Source: Enoplolaimus lenunculus
Lineage: Eukaryota; Nematoda; Enoplea; Enoplida; Thoracostomopsidae
Length of the DNA stretch: 64,000 nt
Direction of reading: 5' to 3'
NCBI GenBank assembly: GCA_030248215.1
Contig: JASANG010003970.1
Span: 62,001 to 126,000, forward strand
The notes below the pieces were generated by a model. That model searched no databases. It was not told the origin of the DNA and saw only the letters and a program-made list of their open reading frames with translations. Both the position numbers and the translations under genes were made by a program. Below, in pieces: positions 31,817 through 44,334 of the stretch. Each line of letters starts with the position of its first letter. Position 1 is the first letter of the stretch.

Positions 31817-33127
31817 GGCCAATTATTTGATTGAGGGCGTCAAGCAATATTCAAAATGAATTCTGAGAAATTTTGTAAACTTAATTTTGAGCTCGTGCAA
31901 AACCAACGGAAGGTGCAAGATTTCTTAATCTGAGAAAGATTTCTCTTAGCAGAGAAAGTTAAAATTACTGATTGTGACAATGAATGAAATATAGTGAATA
32001 TAGGTTTTTTTGCAGTTGAAATATACAGTTTGAGTTTCGAACAAATATATTTTTTGATTGTCAAAATTTTTTGCTCGCTATGGCCGGGGTGAAATTATAC
32101 ATCTTATTAACCTAGATTTAATCACCGTGTTCAGTATGCAAAACAAAACGATACGGGCAGGGTGTACCCGGAATTATAAAATACCGGAACCGGTACCGAA
32201 AACAAAAATACTTGTTACCGAAAAATTCAGCAATTGTATCAGTTTTAAGGGTGTAAACACGTTATTTACAATGTCAAAATATTGAAACAAATACAGCAGC
32301 TTGAAACGTATGGTACATTATGGAGTATAGCACAAATTGAAAATTTTGGCAATACACGCTCAACAATTTTATAAAAAATAAGCTACAATAATAGGCCATT
32401 CTTAAATTTTTGAAGCGAAAAATTACCGTATTTATTACCGGAACAGGATAGTGAAAAATATTGGATTTCCAAACCGGAACCGGAATTCTGGCTGAACCCT
32501 GGATACGAGTATTGTGGCCCATGTGAATATCAAGGGCTGAATGTTTTCCGCTTGGACTGCAATAGAGTAAAATTGAGTTTTAGACTAATTTTTGGTTTAG
32601 GCCTAGGTTAAACTTGGGCTTGGGCTTAGTTATATGAGCCGAAATATGCTAATATGCTGTTACGGCCCTGTTCTACACAGTGGCCAGCAATTGTAACCTT
32701 TCTCAGCTGTTTCTTAACCTAAAATCTAATTGTATGGTTTCTTTGATTACAGTGGCTGGTTAACAATTATATTCCAACAACAAAGAGCAGAGTATATACT
32801 CGAAGACTTTAAATTCTATGATTAAGTATGGCACATAGCTTTAACATAAAAAGTTCTCAAAAAACACGTAAATCAAAAGGTACCTATTTGAGTACTTATT
32901 CAGTGATAAAATAGCATTTTTAAATTTAATGTGTCGTCGCTTAGGCAACCGTTATTCTTTCGATGAATTTTGTGCAATATTTTGAGAAATTAATGTGTTA
33001 AAAATTAAATCAAATTGTCTTGAATAATCGACAATATATATAGGAAAATAAACCCGTAGCCAAGAAAATATTTGAGAGTGATGGGCGTACAAAAAGGGAG
33101 GCAGACTACACGGACCCTTAAATGCGA

Positions 33128-33232
33128 CACTGCAAAAAATGCTATGTCAAATGACTCAGTTTGTATAGTCAGGAAAAGCCTATTTCGGAGATAGTCAATT
33201 TGACTCATCGTTTTTTGCAGTGTAATTTCTGC
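33128..33232. repeat. Family E MITE, short copy
   Basis: CACTGCAAAAAATGCTATGTC at the left and CGTTTTTTGCAGTGTA at the right, with the AAGCCTATTTCGGAGA.AGTCAATTTGACT arm. The internal part is deleted compared with 2246-2459. Confidence 0.75.
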
Positions 33233-34378
33233 ACATATAAAGGTTCATAGAGATATTGTCAAATTTTGGCACATGTATTGTTGGAGGCTGTAACAGTAGC
33301 ATAAAGCATAATCCTAAGTCTAAGCATAATAATTAGTTTAAAGCTTAAGCTTACATGGTTCGCATCTCAGATACAAATGAAGGCAATTCTCAAAAAACTT
33401 TTATATAAGTAATTTTTGACTGTACACGATTATAACGGTTCAAAAGTTTAAATAATCCACTTCTGATCATGTTAAAAATCAAACAAAATACACGGTTTTT
33501 TCGTTTTCATCCGAACGGATTGGACGAAAATGAGAAAAAACGGTAAAAACTTTTAACAAATAACTTGTGGAACAGCGAAAACAACACGAGAAAATTTGTA
33601 AAAAAATTGATTTTTCTCCTATTTCTTGTCCGGAATGTGAGTGTCGCTTAAGCATCAGGGACGCTGTTCTACGTACTGCATTTTGTAATATTTTGTTGAG
33701 ATGCTTGTGTTGGCCAATGTAAAGAACAGACGCGGAACAGTATTATAAGCATATTCTTGAAAGCAAACGTAATTTGTGCTATGTCACCGTATAGGATTAA
33801 TTGGCATTACGATGCTTTTATTGCTATTGTTAAATATGTTTGATCTGAAATCGATAGCACTGCAAATTATAGTTATTTTTAGTTTTGTGTTTGATGCAAA
33901 ATATATTCAGCTGTATAACCCGTCAATTTAAAGCATACTTAAGTTTTGAAAGTACATTCTTAAGTATACCATTACATTATCGCTCAAGTTTTTTTTGACG
34001 GATAGTTACAATGCCGGATATATATATCAGTAACGAAAAGCGGCGAATCGGGTTAAAATAAATGACAGTTCGTAACCGAAACAGGGATACGCTTTGGACA
34101 GGCCAGATAAATATCAGTCCCCCTCTTTTCAGGTTACTACAATGCATATCAGTCGTACGTTGCGGCTACGCCTCGTCCATCCCTGGGGCCAGAATGAGTT
34201 TCTGCTTAGAATATTTGCCCTTTATACTGTAGATCGTGTTGTGTTTGAAATTGTTTCGAAATGTTCTTTACAAAGAATACATTTTTGTGAAATATTATTC
34301 TCTATGGAAGTAGATTTCGGGTTACGTCATACTTGTCGTACGGCGCCGTCCGTCACCAAGCGTTATGTTACATGATTC

Positions 34379-34561
34379 GGCCCATGTAAAGATCAGGGGC
34401 GGAACGTTTTTCTGTTGGACTAGAATAGAATGAGGTGAAGCATAAGACTATCTTTTTGCTTGGCTTAGGCTTAGGCTTAAGAATAAACTCAGTGTTGTGC
34501 ATAGGCTTAGGCTTAGGAATATGTTTATAATACCGTTCCGTCCCTGTTCTTTACATTGGCC
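34379..34561. mobile_element. Family B MITE with perfect 8-bp target duplication, inserted in family G
   Basis: Element from GGCCCATGTAAAGATCAGG to CTGTTCTTTACATTGGCC. The octamer CATGATTC is at 34371-34378 and again at 34562-34569. The flanking GCCGTCCGTC (34343-34352) and GTGACTGACGGC (from 34584) are the two arms of one family G element, so B inserted into G. Confidence 0.92.
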
Positions 34562-35629
34562 CATGATTCGTACGATACCGCAACGGTGACTGACGGCACA
34601 TGACGTCATTCAAAATATAACGCTTCCCTTAAAGTGTCGTCACCTTTTTGTGACGTCAGATATATTCAACTCTCATGGAAATTGTTTTGATTCCTGGTTT
34701 TATGAAAGACGCCCCACCCCCCGTTTTTGCACGGTATCGTACGCGCGTGATACTGCATTCGGCAGTACTGCAACTGTGCAATCACAATTGTCCAAACGAT
34801 ATGCATGACGTTCATTGATACGCGTAGCATTTGGCAATTTCTTCGATTTTTATAGCAGCAATAAACGGCAGAATTGATTTTAGAAGACTTGCTTGAGAAA
34901 TATTTTGGGCTCTTGCGGGCCCGTAGCCAAGGGGACGGGCCGGAGGGCTCAGTCCTCCCCCCTGGCTAAATTTTGCCCCCCCCCAGAAGATTTCCAATCT
35001 TGCTTGTAAGTCAATGAAAACCCTTGAATGCCTCTCCTGAAACATTTTTGCTCCCCCCCTAGCCAAGGTGAGCTGGCTACGGGCGCTTGTTTAATTCAGC
35101 TGTGTCTTTAAAATTCAAAACATTTTCAACGCCGCGTTCAACTTTGAACTGTGAGTTTTAAACGAAACGCTCATATAATTGAGTAATTTAACGGAGCTCG
35201 AAATCGCTCTCAGTTGAGTCGTCAAAATGAGCACAGACTCATTACATTTGTAGGGCGTCAGAGGGGGGTGGGTGGAATGGACGACACCGATCGAAACAGA
35301 AGGCTTTAGATATCATGTCCGGAAAGCTATAAAGATTCGTAATTCAAAAATTTTATTGGGATCATAATTGGCTCATATATATTGTGGTTTGTATATAACT
35401 ATTTTGTGTTATATTTGTATGCATATCGCTTTATATATGTAAGTAAAATTCACTACGGGGCACTAGATTTTGTTTAAATAGCAACTTTAGAGCCAATTGG
35501 GTGTTATTTAGATAGCAATAGATTTTCTACAATGATGTTTGGTCTAAATTGCTCAAATTTGAAATTTTGGGACTTCTTAGCTAAATAACCTTCGGATCGG
35601 TTGGGCTTTGAACGTCTTACGACAATAGG

Positions 35630-35817
35630 GCCAATGTTACTTTAAGGGGCGTAACAGTAGATTAACCGTATTCCTAAGCCTGAGCGTTGCAATAGTGTGT
35701 TCCTAAGACAAAGCCAAAGCCTAAGTCTAAGCAAAAAAATGTAATCTAGAATTTACATCTACTCTTTTATGGACCCACCAGAAGAACCTGGAAGCCCCTT
35801 AAAGTAACATGGGTCCG
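35630..35817. repeat. Family A MITE
   Basis: GGCCAATGTTACTTTAAGGGGCG at the left and CCCTTAAAGTAACATGGGTCC at the right. The core has CCTAAGC-like units and AATCTAGAATTTACATCTACTC. Confidence 0.8.
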
Positions 35818-36464
35818 ACAAAGTATAGTAAGCGGAAGCTTGCTCCAGAAAATATACCCAAAACAAGCTTTTAAACACTTTGTTCACATTTAAGCTTAGG
35901 CTTAGGAAACAGCATCTCTATGGCTTGCTTAAGTAGTTGCTGAAATACTTGCCTATACTTTAACCTAAAATGTATAGAAAATGTACAAGAGTGCTTAAAA
36001 ATGTGGCGTTTTAAATAGCAGAACTTTAAGCACAGTGGTTCGAGCTGTCAGTCTCTCAATACTTTCATGAAAGCTTCTATACGATTTTACGCGTTAACTA
36101 AAAACAACGTGCAATTATTCCAAGTTGCTTTTATAGTAAGTTTGATTGCCAAAATAATTTCGGAACAATTAAAGCCGCTATTAAAGAGACCGCCCCATGT
36201 AAAGATCAGAGGCGGAACGTTTTTCTGTGGGGCTGCAATAGAGTAAGCGCAAGATTTACGCGAAATTTTTCTGCTTGAATGTAGGCTTAGGCTTAAGAAT
36301 ATGATCATTCATACACTTAGGCTCAGGTTTAGGCCTAGGCGTAGGTTTAGGAATATGCTTATAATACTGTTCCGCCACTGTTCTTTACATTGGCCAGCAG
36401 ACCTGACAGGTCAGCTGAACCGAACAAATTTAGACATATTTTTCTGGTATTTTGTCTTTCAGTT

Positions 36465-37060
36465 CTGGAATCGATAGGTTAAACCAAGAGTCAATAATGA
36501 CTCTTGTTACAAGTGTGAACTGGGCGCATTCTGTGCAGAAAAGAATGTTCTCGACACGCGTTGTGTTTTAGTCCAACCCCCTTTTGTAGAGGGGGTACAA
36601 CTGGTTCTAACCATAACACTTGATTTATGCGGCATCAAACATGCTCCCTTTTTATAGTTTTCTTTAGGGGTATTCATGTGATAGCGACCCCTTTTAAACA
36701 AAGGGTTCAGCCAAAAACGCTACGCCGACTGGTACATTTTGTACCACGCAGAACAACAAGAGTTGCTCACTTTTGTCAAACCAAGAGTGCTTAATACAAG
36801 AGTGATCAATCCTTGAGGTCCCGCATGGTTCAAAATGTATCAACGGGCGTTGCGTTTTTACCCGACCCCCTTATTTTAAGGGGGTCGCTGTCTCATGCAA
36901 TAGCCGTAAATTAAAGTATACGTGGAGCATTTTTGATACCGGATACATAAAGTGCCATGGTTCGCACAGGTTGCGCCCCCCCTCTATATAAAGGGGGGGT
37001 TGGCCAAAACTGCAACGCGTTCGGGTGCATCCTTTCCTACCGAGAATGCACCCAGTTGCA
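36465..37060. repeat. Foldback sequence with several C-run/G-run hairpins
   Basis: Contains successive short hairpins whose arms are runs of C and G: CCCCCTTTTGTAGAGGGGG (about 36577), CCCTTTTAAACAAAGGG (about 36688), CCCCCTTATTTTAAGGGGG (about 36867) and CCCCCCTCTATATAAAGGGG (about 36977). Ends carry AACCAAGAGT and TGACTCTTGTTA motifs. A related block is at 55420-55760. Confidence 0.7.
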
Positions 37061-38515
37061 TACTGTTGTGGAAGTATTTGTGGGCAAATTATAAGTAATC
37101 CTGTTATTGGCGAAAACCTAAGCCTTGAATCGATATTTGTAATAACGGATAGTTCAAGTGATTGCAGAGCTGAGAAACTACCACATGATATGGAAAACGT
37201 AAATTGCATCTCTTTACAGTAAAACTTTGAGGGGTAGCTGCAGAATAAGATTTTTACTTTCACAAGACCCCTGTTCAAAAGTTATGGTGCTTTAAAATTT
37301 AACCTTTGACTATATTAAACATCCTACAATGGCTTACAAAATTTGTTTAACGAATAAACCTAGTAAAGCTTGACGTTTTATGAATATGTGAACGATAGTT
37401 TCTCTTCAAAATCTTTATTTGGTTGCAATATAATTTCATAGGCCATGTTTGAATCATTGGCCAATCAGCCATAAATGTGGTACCGTTGAACTAAACTGGT
37501 CAAGTTGCATTGGATAGGTCACTTTTTATCGAATTTCTAGGAGGTTCAGGTTTTGTTAAATTTCGCCAAATTGAATTGATCCACATTTTCTTAGGTTTCT
37601 AAAACTAAGCGTAATTCTTATGCATTTTATCAAAGCCAAAGTTTCATTTTTAATGGTAAACTGGCTCAAATTTCAGAATACTGCCATAATAGCTTTCTGT
37701 AGCTTTCCCTAAACCTATTTTGGATTATTTATAGTTGTTTTATTAGGTACTGTTTTTTTGTTTCCCTACAAAGTACATTGCAAAAATTGGTGAGTAAAAT
37801 TGACTCTCTGGGAAATAGGCTTTTCGGGACTGCACAAACTGAGCCAAATTCGATTCAGCGAAAGTGAAATTTGACTCACTGAGTAGAATGTTAAACTCTG
37901 GCTGAGTCGAATTTGATTCAGTTTGTGTAATTTACACTCTGTAGGTTTAGGAGATAGCGATTCGGAATTTTTGTAAGAAGTTATCCCTTTATAAGGATCG
38001 TTTAAGGACGAAAAAAACAATTTCTAATTTCATGACCACCTCAGGTTACTTAGTGTTAAATGATAGATGCTACTAACAAATTTATTTGAAAATTTTAAGC
38101 TAAAACTTGTCTTATTTCTAAAATATTTAGGCTAATGCATAGAACAGGGTTGTAACAGTAGTCTAAGCATATTCCTATGCCTAAGCTATAAGCATATTCC
38201 TATGCCTAAGCGTACGAATGAGCTTAAGCGTAAAGTCGTAAAATTAGTTTAAGTGTAAGCTTAACCACTTTATGCATAAAGTACATTTCAGGCAACCTCA
38301 GCGGCATTAGGCGTTTGTTGGGATTTTCCAGCTTAGATTAACGCTAAAGCTTAAGTGATCAGATGTAATTTGGTGAATACATGAGTCACTGCTCTGGTAC
38401 GATTCGTCGAATCTGCTTAAACCTAATTCTAAGCCTAATGCAAAGATTAATTCTAAGCTTAAGTTTAAGCATAAAGATAACAAAATTAAAAAAATTTACA
38501 ATCTGAGGAGAGAAG

Positions 38516-38691
38516 GGCCCATGTATAGAACAGGGCCGGATGCTTTTCCGGAGGTAATATAATAGTCAGTTTAAGCTTTAGACTAATTTTTTGCTTAGAC
38601 TTAGGCTTAGGAATATGCTCGTCTATACGCTTAGGCTTCGACTTAGGAATATGCTTATACTACTGCACCGGCCCCGTTCTATACATGGGCC
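38516..38691. mobile_element. Family B MITE with perfect 8-bp target duplication
   Basis: Element from GGCCCATGTATAGAACAGGG to CCCCGTTCTATACATGGGCC, inverted over about 20 bp. The octamer GAGAGAAG occurs at 38508-38515 and 38692-38699. Core GCTTAGACTTAGGCTTAGG. Confidence 0.93.
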
Positions 38692-39124
38692 GAGAGAAGT
38701 ATATATAACAGCCTGGTTCACTTCAACTAACAACAATTCAACCTCAAGATATTCATTTTCAATCTGAAATCTGAAGCATATCTGTTCAAATTTGAACTTC
38801 CGTTCACAGTTTAAACGACAGTAATAAAATACGGAATTGTTTCACAGCCAATTTAAATGTTATAAAATTTCCGACAAAATTGTTCAAAATTCTACTGATT
38901 GTAAAACGCTGCTGATAAACTTCTGTTTTAACGTCAAACACGACCGGCCCGTGCATCTATTAATTGTTTTAATTGTAAAACAAATTGTGTGAAAATTTTA
39001 ACACATAGTGTAACTAAATTGCTTTACACCTACTTTGCCAAAAAAAGAAACTTGTTACTGGCATCAAGGAGAGAGTTCACTTATAACTGAGAAATATAAG
39101 CTCAGCTTCATATATGAGATACAA

Positions 39125-39294
39125 TTAACCCCTTCTCACATTGAGGACGTGAGAGCCCCCTCGGGCTCGAGCGTCAAGCTCCCATAGCTGAGTGGTGATG
39201 ATATACGCCTCCCACTCCAGTCACTGGAGTTCGAATCCTAGCATACTAGTAGGTCTCAGAGGAAATAGAAAATATTCATGTGAGAAAGGGTTAA
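39125..39294 (+). mobile_element. piggyBac-like MITE containing a tRNA-like sequence
   Basis: The ends are TTAA followed by CCCCTTCTCACA, and TGTGAGAAAGGG followed by TTAA: a TTAA duplication with CCC-starting inverted repeats, the piggyBac pattern. Inside are an RNA polymerase III A-box-like TAGCTGAGTGGTG (39185-39197) and a B-box-like GAGTTCGAATCCT (39227-39239), spaced as in a tRNA. The cloverleaf is poor, so it is not a functional tRNA gene. A diverged relative is at 57030-57200. Confidence 0.75.
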
Positions 39295-39313
39295 ACAAAA
39301 ATAATTTAAAGTT

Positions 39314-39425
39314 AAGTGCATATGCAGCCGATAATATATATCGTAGCCCAAGTCGTAATTCAGCCTAAATTCGAATTGAGCTGGTCCAAAGCGGACTTAC
39401 GACTTGGGCTACGACATATGCACTT
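39314..39425. repeat. Compact double inverted-repeat hairpin
   Basis: Outer arms AAGTGCATATG (39314-39324) and CATATGCACTT (39415-39425), and perfect 18-bp inner arms TCGTAGCCCAAGTCGTAA (39341-39358) and its complement (39397-39414). Both arm pairs share one centre. Probably a young small MITE. Confidence 0.85.
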
Positions 39426-40236
39426 CAAGAAAAAATAGTTAATTTTCAAAATTTTGAGGGAAATTTCGGTAAATTTAATTCCTGTTGAGTATGATTTACA
39501 GGTTATACCAGATTGCTGCTACTGTTCGTTTTCCTTTGCGCACAGAATGTAAACAAAACATATGTTTAAGCGAAATTCCAAGAAATATAGGCTTTATAGA
39601 AATGTATTAAAATAAACCAGGGTGTAAACGGATAGTAAAAATAATGGAAACGGATATTTAAGTATAATGGTTCCAAAGATATTTTATTTTTCTGCCAACA
39701 CAATTGAGATATGCAAATATTCATTGAGCTTTGTACAATTTCAAAGAAAAAAGAAGCGGGTGCACCGAAAATTGCATAATTTTGGAACGAATTTCGTAAT
39801 TTTTATTTCATTTCAAACACTCGCAGCATCCTTGTAATAAAAAATTCCGAGATATATACGTGATTTGCAAGTAATCTTTGAGCTTAAAAAGAACAGAATT
39901 CCCGGTATTTCTATAACGGAAACGGACACCGATTTTTAACGGAAACGGATATCGGTTACACGCGGAAATTGACCAATTCACTTAGGCGTCACAAAAATTG
40001 CATCTTGTGAAATTTTTTGCTCGTTTGAAATTTAGCATTGTTTGTGAATCGATGTTGAATTACAAAAGTACACAGAGTTTCTTCATTTTCACACATTTTA
40101 TTTGACAATTTTAAAATCTCTAATTTCTGTGTCAAAATTATAGACAAAGCCTTTTTGTCCAAAAATAACAGTCATAAAGTGAACAATTATCACTCATTAG
40201 ATACAGTAATAAAGCATCAAATCTAAATATACAAAT

Positions 40237-40958
40237 TTGTACAGACAATTAAAAGGAATTTTATTAACTTTTAACTTTGCCGAAATTTACTCAAATTCCT
40301 TTGATCACAATGGCCATCGCGTGAGAGATAAAGAGAAAGAGCGGCTTTTATTCGTCTATTTAAGTTATCATCAAAACAAGATCTTGGGAGGTAAATGTGG
40401 CAGTTTCCGGATTTCACTTCTGGCAAAAATCCATTTTGAAATTTTCTCACGAACGTTTGGTTTTGTTTCGATGGCAGTCAGATCTAAACATCGAACACGG
40501 GCGATTACAAAACTTAGCTTCGACCAGGTTGTAGAACCAGATATACGTTTCCGGTTCGGCATTCCAATTATATGGAAAAACCGGAAATTTCGTTGATTTT
40601 ATACTCACAATTTAGTTGTAACTCAAGTATAAATCGTTTAGTTTTTTATTACAGATATGCTGAAGTTGTGCCGTTTGAAATTTTATCTAAGAAATTCATC
40701 CAAAATTTTAAAGATTTCGATGCATTCACTATGTTTTCCTTTAAAATTATTAAAAACCTTGCGAAAATTTTGATTGCATTCTTTAGCTGTTTTATACGTC
40801 AATATCTGGTAACTGTTTTCGTTGTTTTGATCGCTGTTCGATGCCCTTGTATTTACCCTCTCAGTTCACACCCTTCCTTTAAAGTCTTGCAATACAGCGG
40901 TACAGTAATTTTGGGAACACATTTCTTGACCGGTCCGCACCCAGCGCATTTTGCTTAG
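40237..40958 (+). CDS. Two overlapping unassigned open frames
   Basis: A 119-codon frame (40237-40596) overlaps a 128-codon frame (40572-40958) in a different phase. Together they keep 720 bp open with one shift. The first has basic and aromatic stretches, the second is hydrophobic near residues 85-110. The minus strand is also open over 40371-40562. No homology or motif was recognised. They may be remnants of an old transposon gene or chance frames. Confidence 0.15.
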
Positions 40959-42167
40959 AGGCGAAACCAATTTACAAGAAGGGCATACAAGGTTTTTCGA
41001 CGGCCTACATGCAAAATTAAAAATTTTCTAAAGGTAAACAAAATTCTGCCAAGAGGCTGAACCCCCTGCTCCCTTCTTTTGGATACGAATTGGTTGCTTG
41101 AATTTGTATTTTTCAGACAGTTTTGTAGTTGGTGTATTTCTATAAATTTTAAATTGAATTCCTAGTCAATGCACATTTTAGTTCTTACATATGTTTTCTG
41201 TAAAAATACGACCGAGGCTTGTTTCGCACATCCACTGTACAAGGATTTTACGTTCAAATCTGAGGTTACTAAATTGAAATTCTACGATTAATACTTTTTC
41301 ATTATTCATGAGCATAGGGTGACGCCATACTCTCTAAAAGCTTAAACTAACTTGATTTAAGCTTAAGCTAATCCAGCAGTATTAAACTAACTTTTTAGAT
41401 TAACTAAACTAACAGGTAGGTTTATGCTTAAACTGATTTAATATCTTACATATTTTCAGTTTAAGCTAAACTTAATGAACTCTTAAATGCGCGGATGCAC
41501 TTGTTACTTTAATCTAAAATTAAGTTTACTTAAACTCGTGTTAAGCTTAAAAACACATTAGTTTAAGTAAAACTTAAAATTCTAGTTTAGTTAGTCCGTC
41601 CAACCATTTAAGTTTTACATAAACTGATATTCAAGTTTAGTTGAGCTATAATTTAAGTTTAAGTTTTTTAGAGAATACTTTTGATGACGTTCGGCGTCGT
41701 CCTTCATCGTCCAGCGGAATTACTCACGTACGATACTGTATGGTGACGGACGGCGCCGTACGGCCACGCAGGCTTGGAGCGAGCGGCCACAGCGCCATTC
41801 ACCCATTTGGGGGCTCCACCCTTAAAGGGGCCCCACCTTAGCGGGTTGAAACAAAAACCGCCGAAGTTTTAAAATGCGTCTGGCTTTTCGCACGCGACGT
41901 TTTGGGGTTCTCAACTTGAAGTTTGGGTGCAGCCATCACCCTTGTCGGCTCAGCGTCGCCCTGAATCTTTTAATAGATTAGAAAGTTTCAAGAAGTCATG
42001 AAAAATGCATTTCGAAGAAAAATTATTTTGTAAATCTAATAACAATTTTAGTCATTTTAGAATTAACTCTTTTTAAGTAAAATGAGATTACATTTCATTT
42101 CGATTAAACAGAAGTAAAAAAGAGACTTTAACAAATAACAAGAAGATATTTCGACATTTGTTCAATT

Positions 42168-44302
42168 ATGACGTCGTTGTGGATCAGACAACTTTCGTTG
42201 GTATTCAGTGTATTGCTGTGTTGTTGCCCATCGGCATCGTGCAGTTTTTGGTAAGTTTTAAGATTCTTAATAATTTTGTATTTTCAAATTTTTAATTCAA
42301 CTTTAAAAGTTGAAAATGTTTTTGTAAAATTTGTTGTCAAAATTTCCCGCAGAAATAAAGCATATTTTCAACTCAACAAAAATGACTTAAGAGTTTCAAA
42401 TTTTAATTTAACTTTAAAAGTTGAAAATGTTTTAGAAAGATTTCTTGTCAAAATTTCATTTTCCTCATGAAGTAAACAATATTTTCAACTCAGCAAAAAT
42501 GACTTACAAGTTTTGAAATTTTAACTCAAAGTCAAAAGTTAAATGTTTTTGTAAGTTTTGTTATCAAAATTTCGTTTAAAAGTAACGAACATTTGCGACA
42601 CTAAAAATCGTTTAAGATTACAATAACTACTCCAGACAATATACAGCCATACTAATCTGTAAGAAAAACTTTAGATAAGGTTGTAAAAAATTAATTTAGA
42701 CTTAAAATAGCGGTTTTATTAAGCAAAACTAACCACAAACTAGTGCAATTAGTACAAAAAACTTCAATTATAACCTGAGAGATGTCGCATTTTGCAAATG
42801 CAACAAAATGTTCGTTATCAATCAGCTTATAAAGTGAGTTTATGAGTAAGGATGATTGGTTGACTGCTTTTGATCATTAGCCGTATTCTCAACTGTGTGT
42901 AGCATCTATTACCAGTAATCAATAGGTTTTCAAGCTTGCAAATGGCAGCTACTGTATATGTGAAATTATTTATTACAGTAGCAGGGTTAATTTAAATCAA
43001 GAAACGTGCTAAATTTCGAAGCTCACTATTTGTTTGGTTCAGAAGTTACAGAACTTATCAGCAGATAGCGTTAAGTGCTACACACATTAGAGAATACGAG
43101 AACATATTCCAACAATGTATTGAGGCCAAAGAACCAATAGGTAAATATTTTTAGTTGCCTCGAAAAAATTCCATGTTAAAATAATCTGATTCTAAAACTA
43201 AATCCTGGCACCAGTTATGATGTTTGTTTACCGAGCGCTTTTATTATAACATTTTTGACTGCAATTTTGTTTAATTTTAGGTTCCTATCCCATATGAAAC
43301 TAGGAGCTGTCGGCAGTGTCGCCCGTGGCTCCAACAGAAATCAAGCACTAAACGGACTACAGTCCCTGAGATCTCAGCCATCGAGGGTACTCTGTGAATT
43401 GATCCCTGGTCTGACAAGACGGCAACGTCGGCTTTGTGATGCGCATCCTGATATTATGCGAGCCGTTTTTCAAGGAGTTCAGGTAAGTCCCGGAAGTTTA
43501 AGTAAAATTGTTCGTCTTAAGTTTGCTATGTTTCACATAAACATTTTTTCGTTCGTTTGTTTGTTTGTTTGTTTGTTTGGTTTGTTGGTTGGTTGTTTGT
43601 TTGTTCGTGAAATTGAATCAAATTTTTACAAAACGTATCTCAGACTTTTCAGTAGATTCAAAATTATTCTAAATATTTTGAAGTTAATAATTCTAAAACA
43701 TTTGGAATGTTTTTTCATTATTGGAATAATCTGAAATCTAAAAAATATTACTAAAACGGAAACATTTCAAATTCAAACACTGAAAATGTTTTAGTCAAAT
43801 GAGTCAGTCCAGCGTTTGAGTAAGTAAAAGTAAGTAAGCAAGTGTTTATCAGTGGCATCGTCAAGCAGCTCAACAGGCCGGATCAGGCTTGGTCTGCCAT
43901 CATTGTCCTCCTGCTGATGAGGACATAGCTTACTGAAATCCGATTGCCAGTTATACACATACAAAGAGATATTCAAACGTAGAATTAGCAAAACCATAAT
44001 AACGACCATGGCAAACACAACAAAAATACAAAATCAATAACACAAGTGTCAGGCTTCGGGATTAAGTATTCATGGCCTGTATTTTTTGTTTATTTTTAGA
44101 TCGGTGTCGGCGAATGCCAGTATCAGTTCAAAAATCAACGCTGGAACTGTACAACGATCAGTCGTAGCGGGCGAGGCATTGGCAAAATTTTACTCAAATG
44201 TAAGTTGGATGTTTAAAAATTAGAACGCAACAAAAAAGTAAAGCAGAAAAAAGATATTTCGAATAAAGCTGAAAACCATAGCAACAAGGATAATAATATT
44301 AA

Positions 44303-44334
<32 letters not shown>

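Larger units (their letters stand above)
29978..42167. other. 12-kb gene-poor spacer made largely of MITEs
   Basis: No gene was identified. Recognised repeats: family D (30967-31226), A (31644-31816, 35630-35817), H (32165-32505), B-like (32530-32690, 36188-36395, 38145-38290), E (33128-33232, 37775-37935), I (34010-34142), G interrupted by B (34340-34605), F (34919-35085), foldbacks with C/G runs (36465-37060), a perfect-TSD B copy (38516-38691), a tRNA-bearing piggyBac-like element (39125-39294), a hairpin (39314-39425), and an AGTTTAAGCTTAAACT-type element (41335-41675, relative at 60670-61025). A GC-richer stretch is at 41690-41960. Confidence 0.7.

Noticed and set aside
36871..37278. 135-codon open frame on the minus strand
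   Set aside because: It overlaps the C/G-run hairpin repeats, has no recognisable domain and no splice context.
39175..39250. Functional tRNA gene
   Set aside because: A and B boxes are present but the acceptor and T stems pair poorly; it is better explained as a tRNA-derived part of a mobile element.
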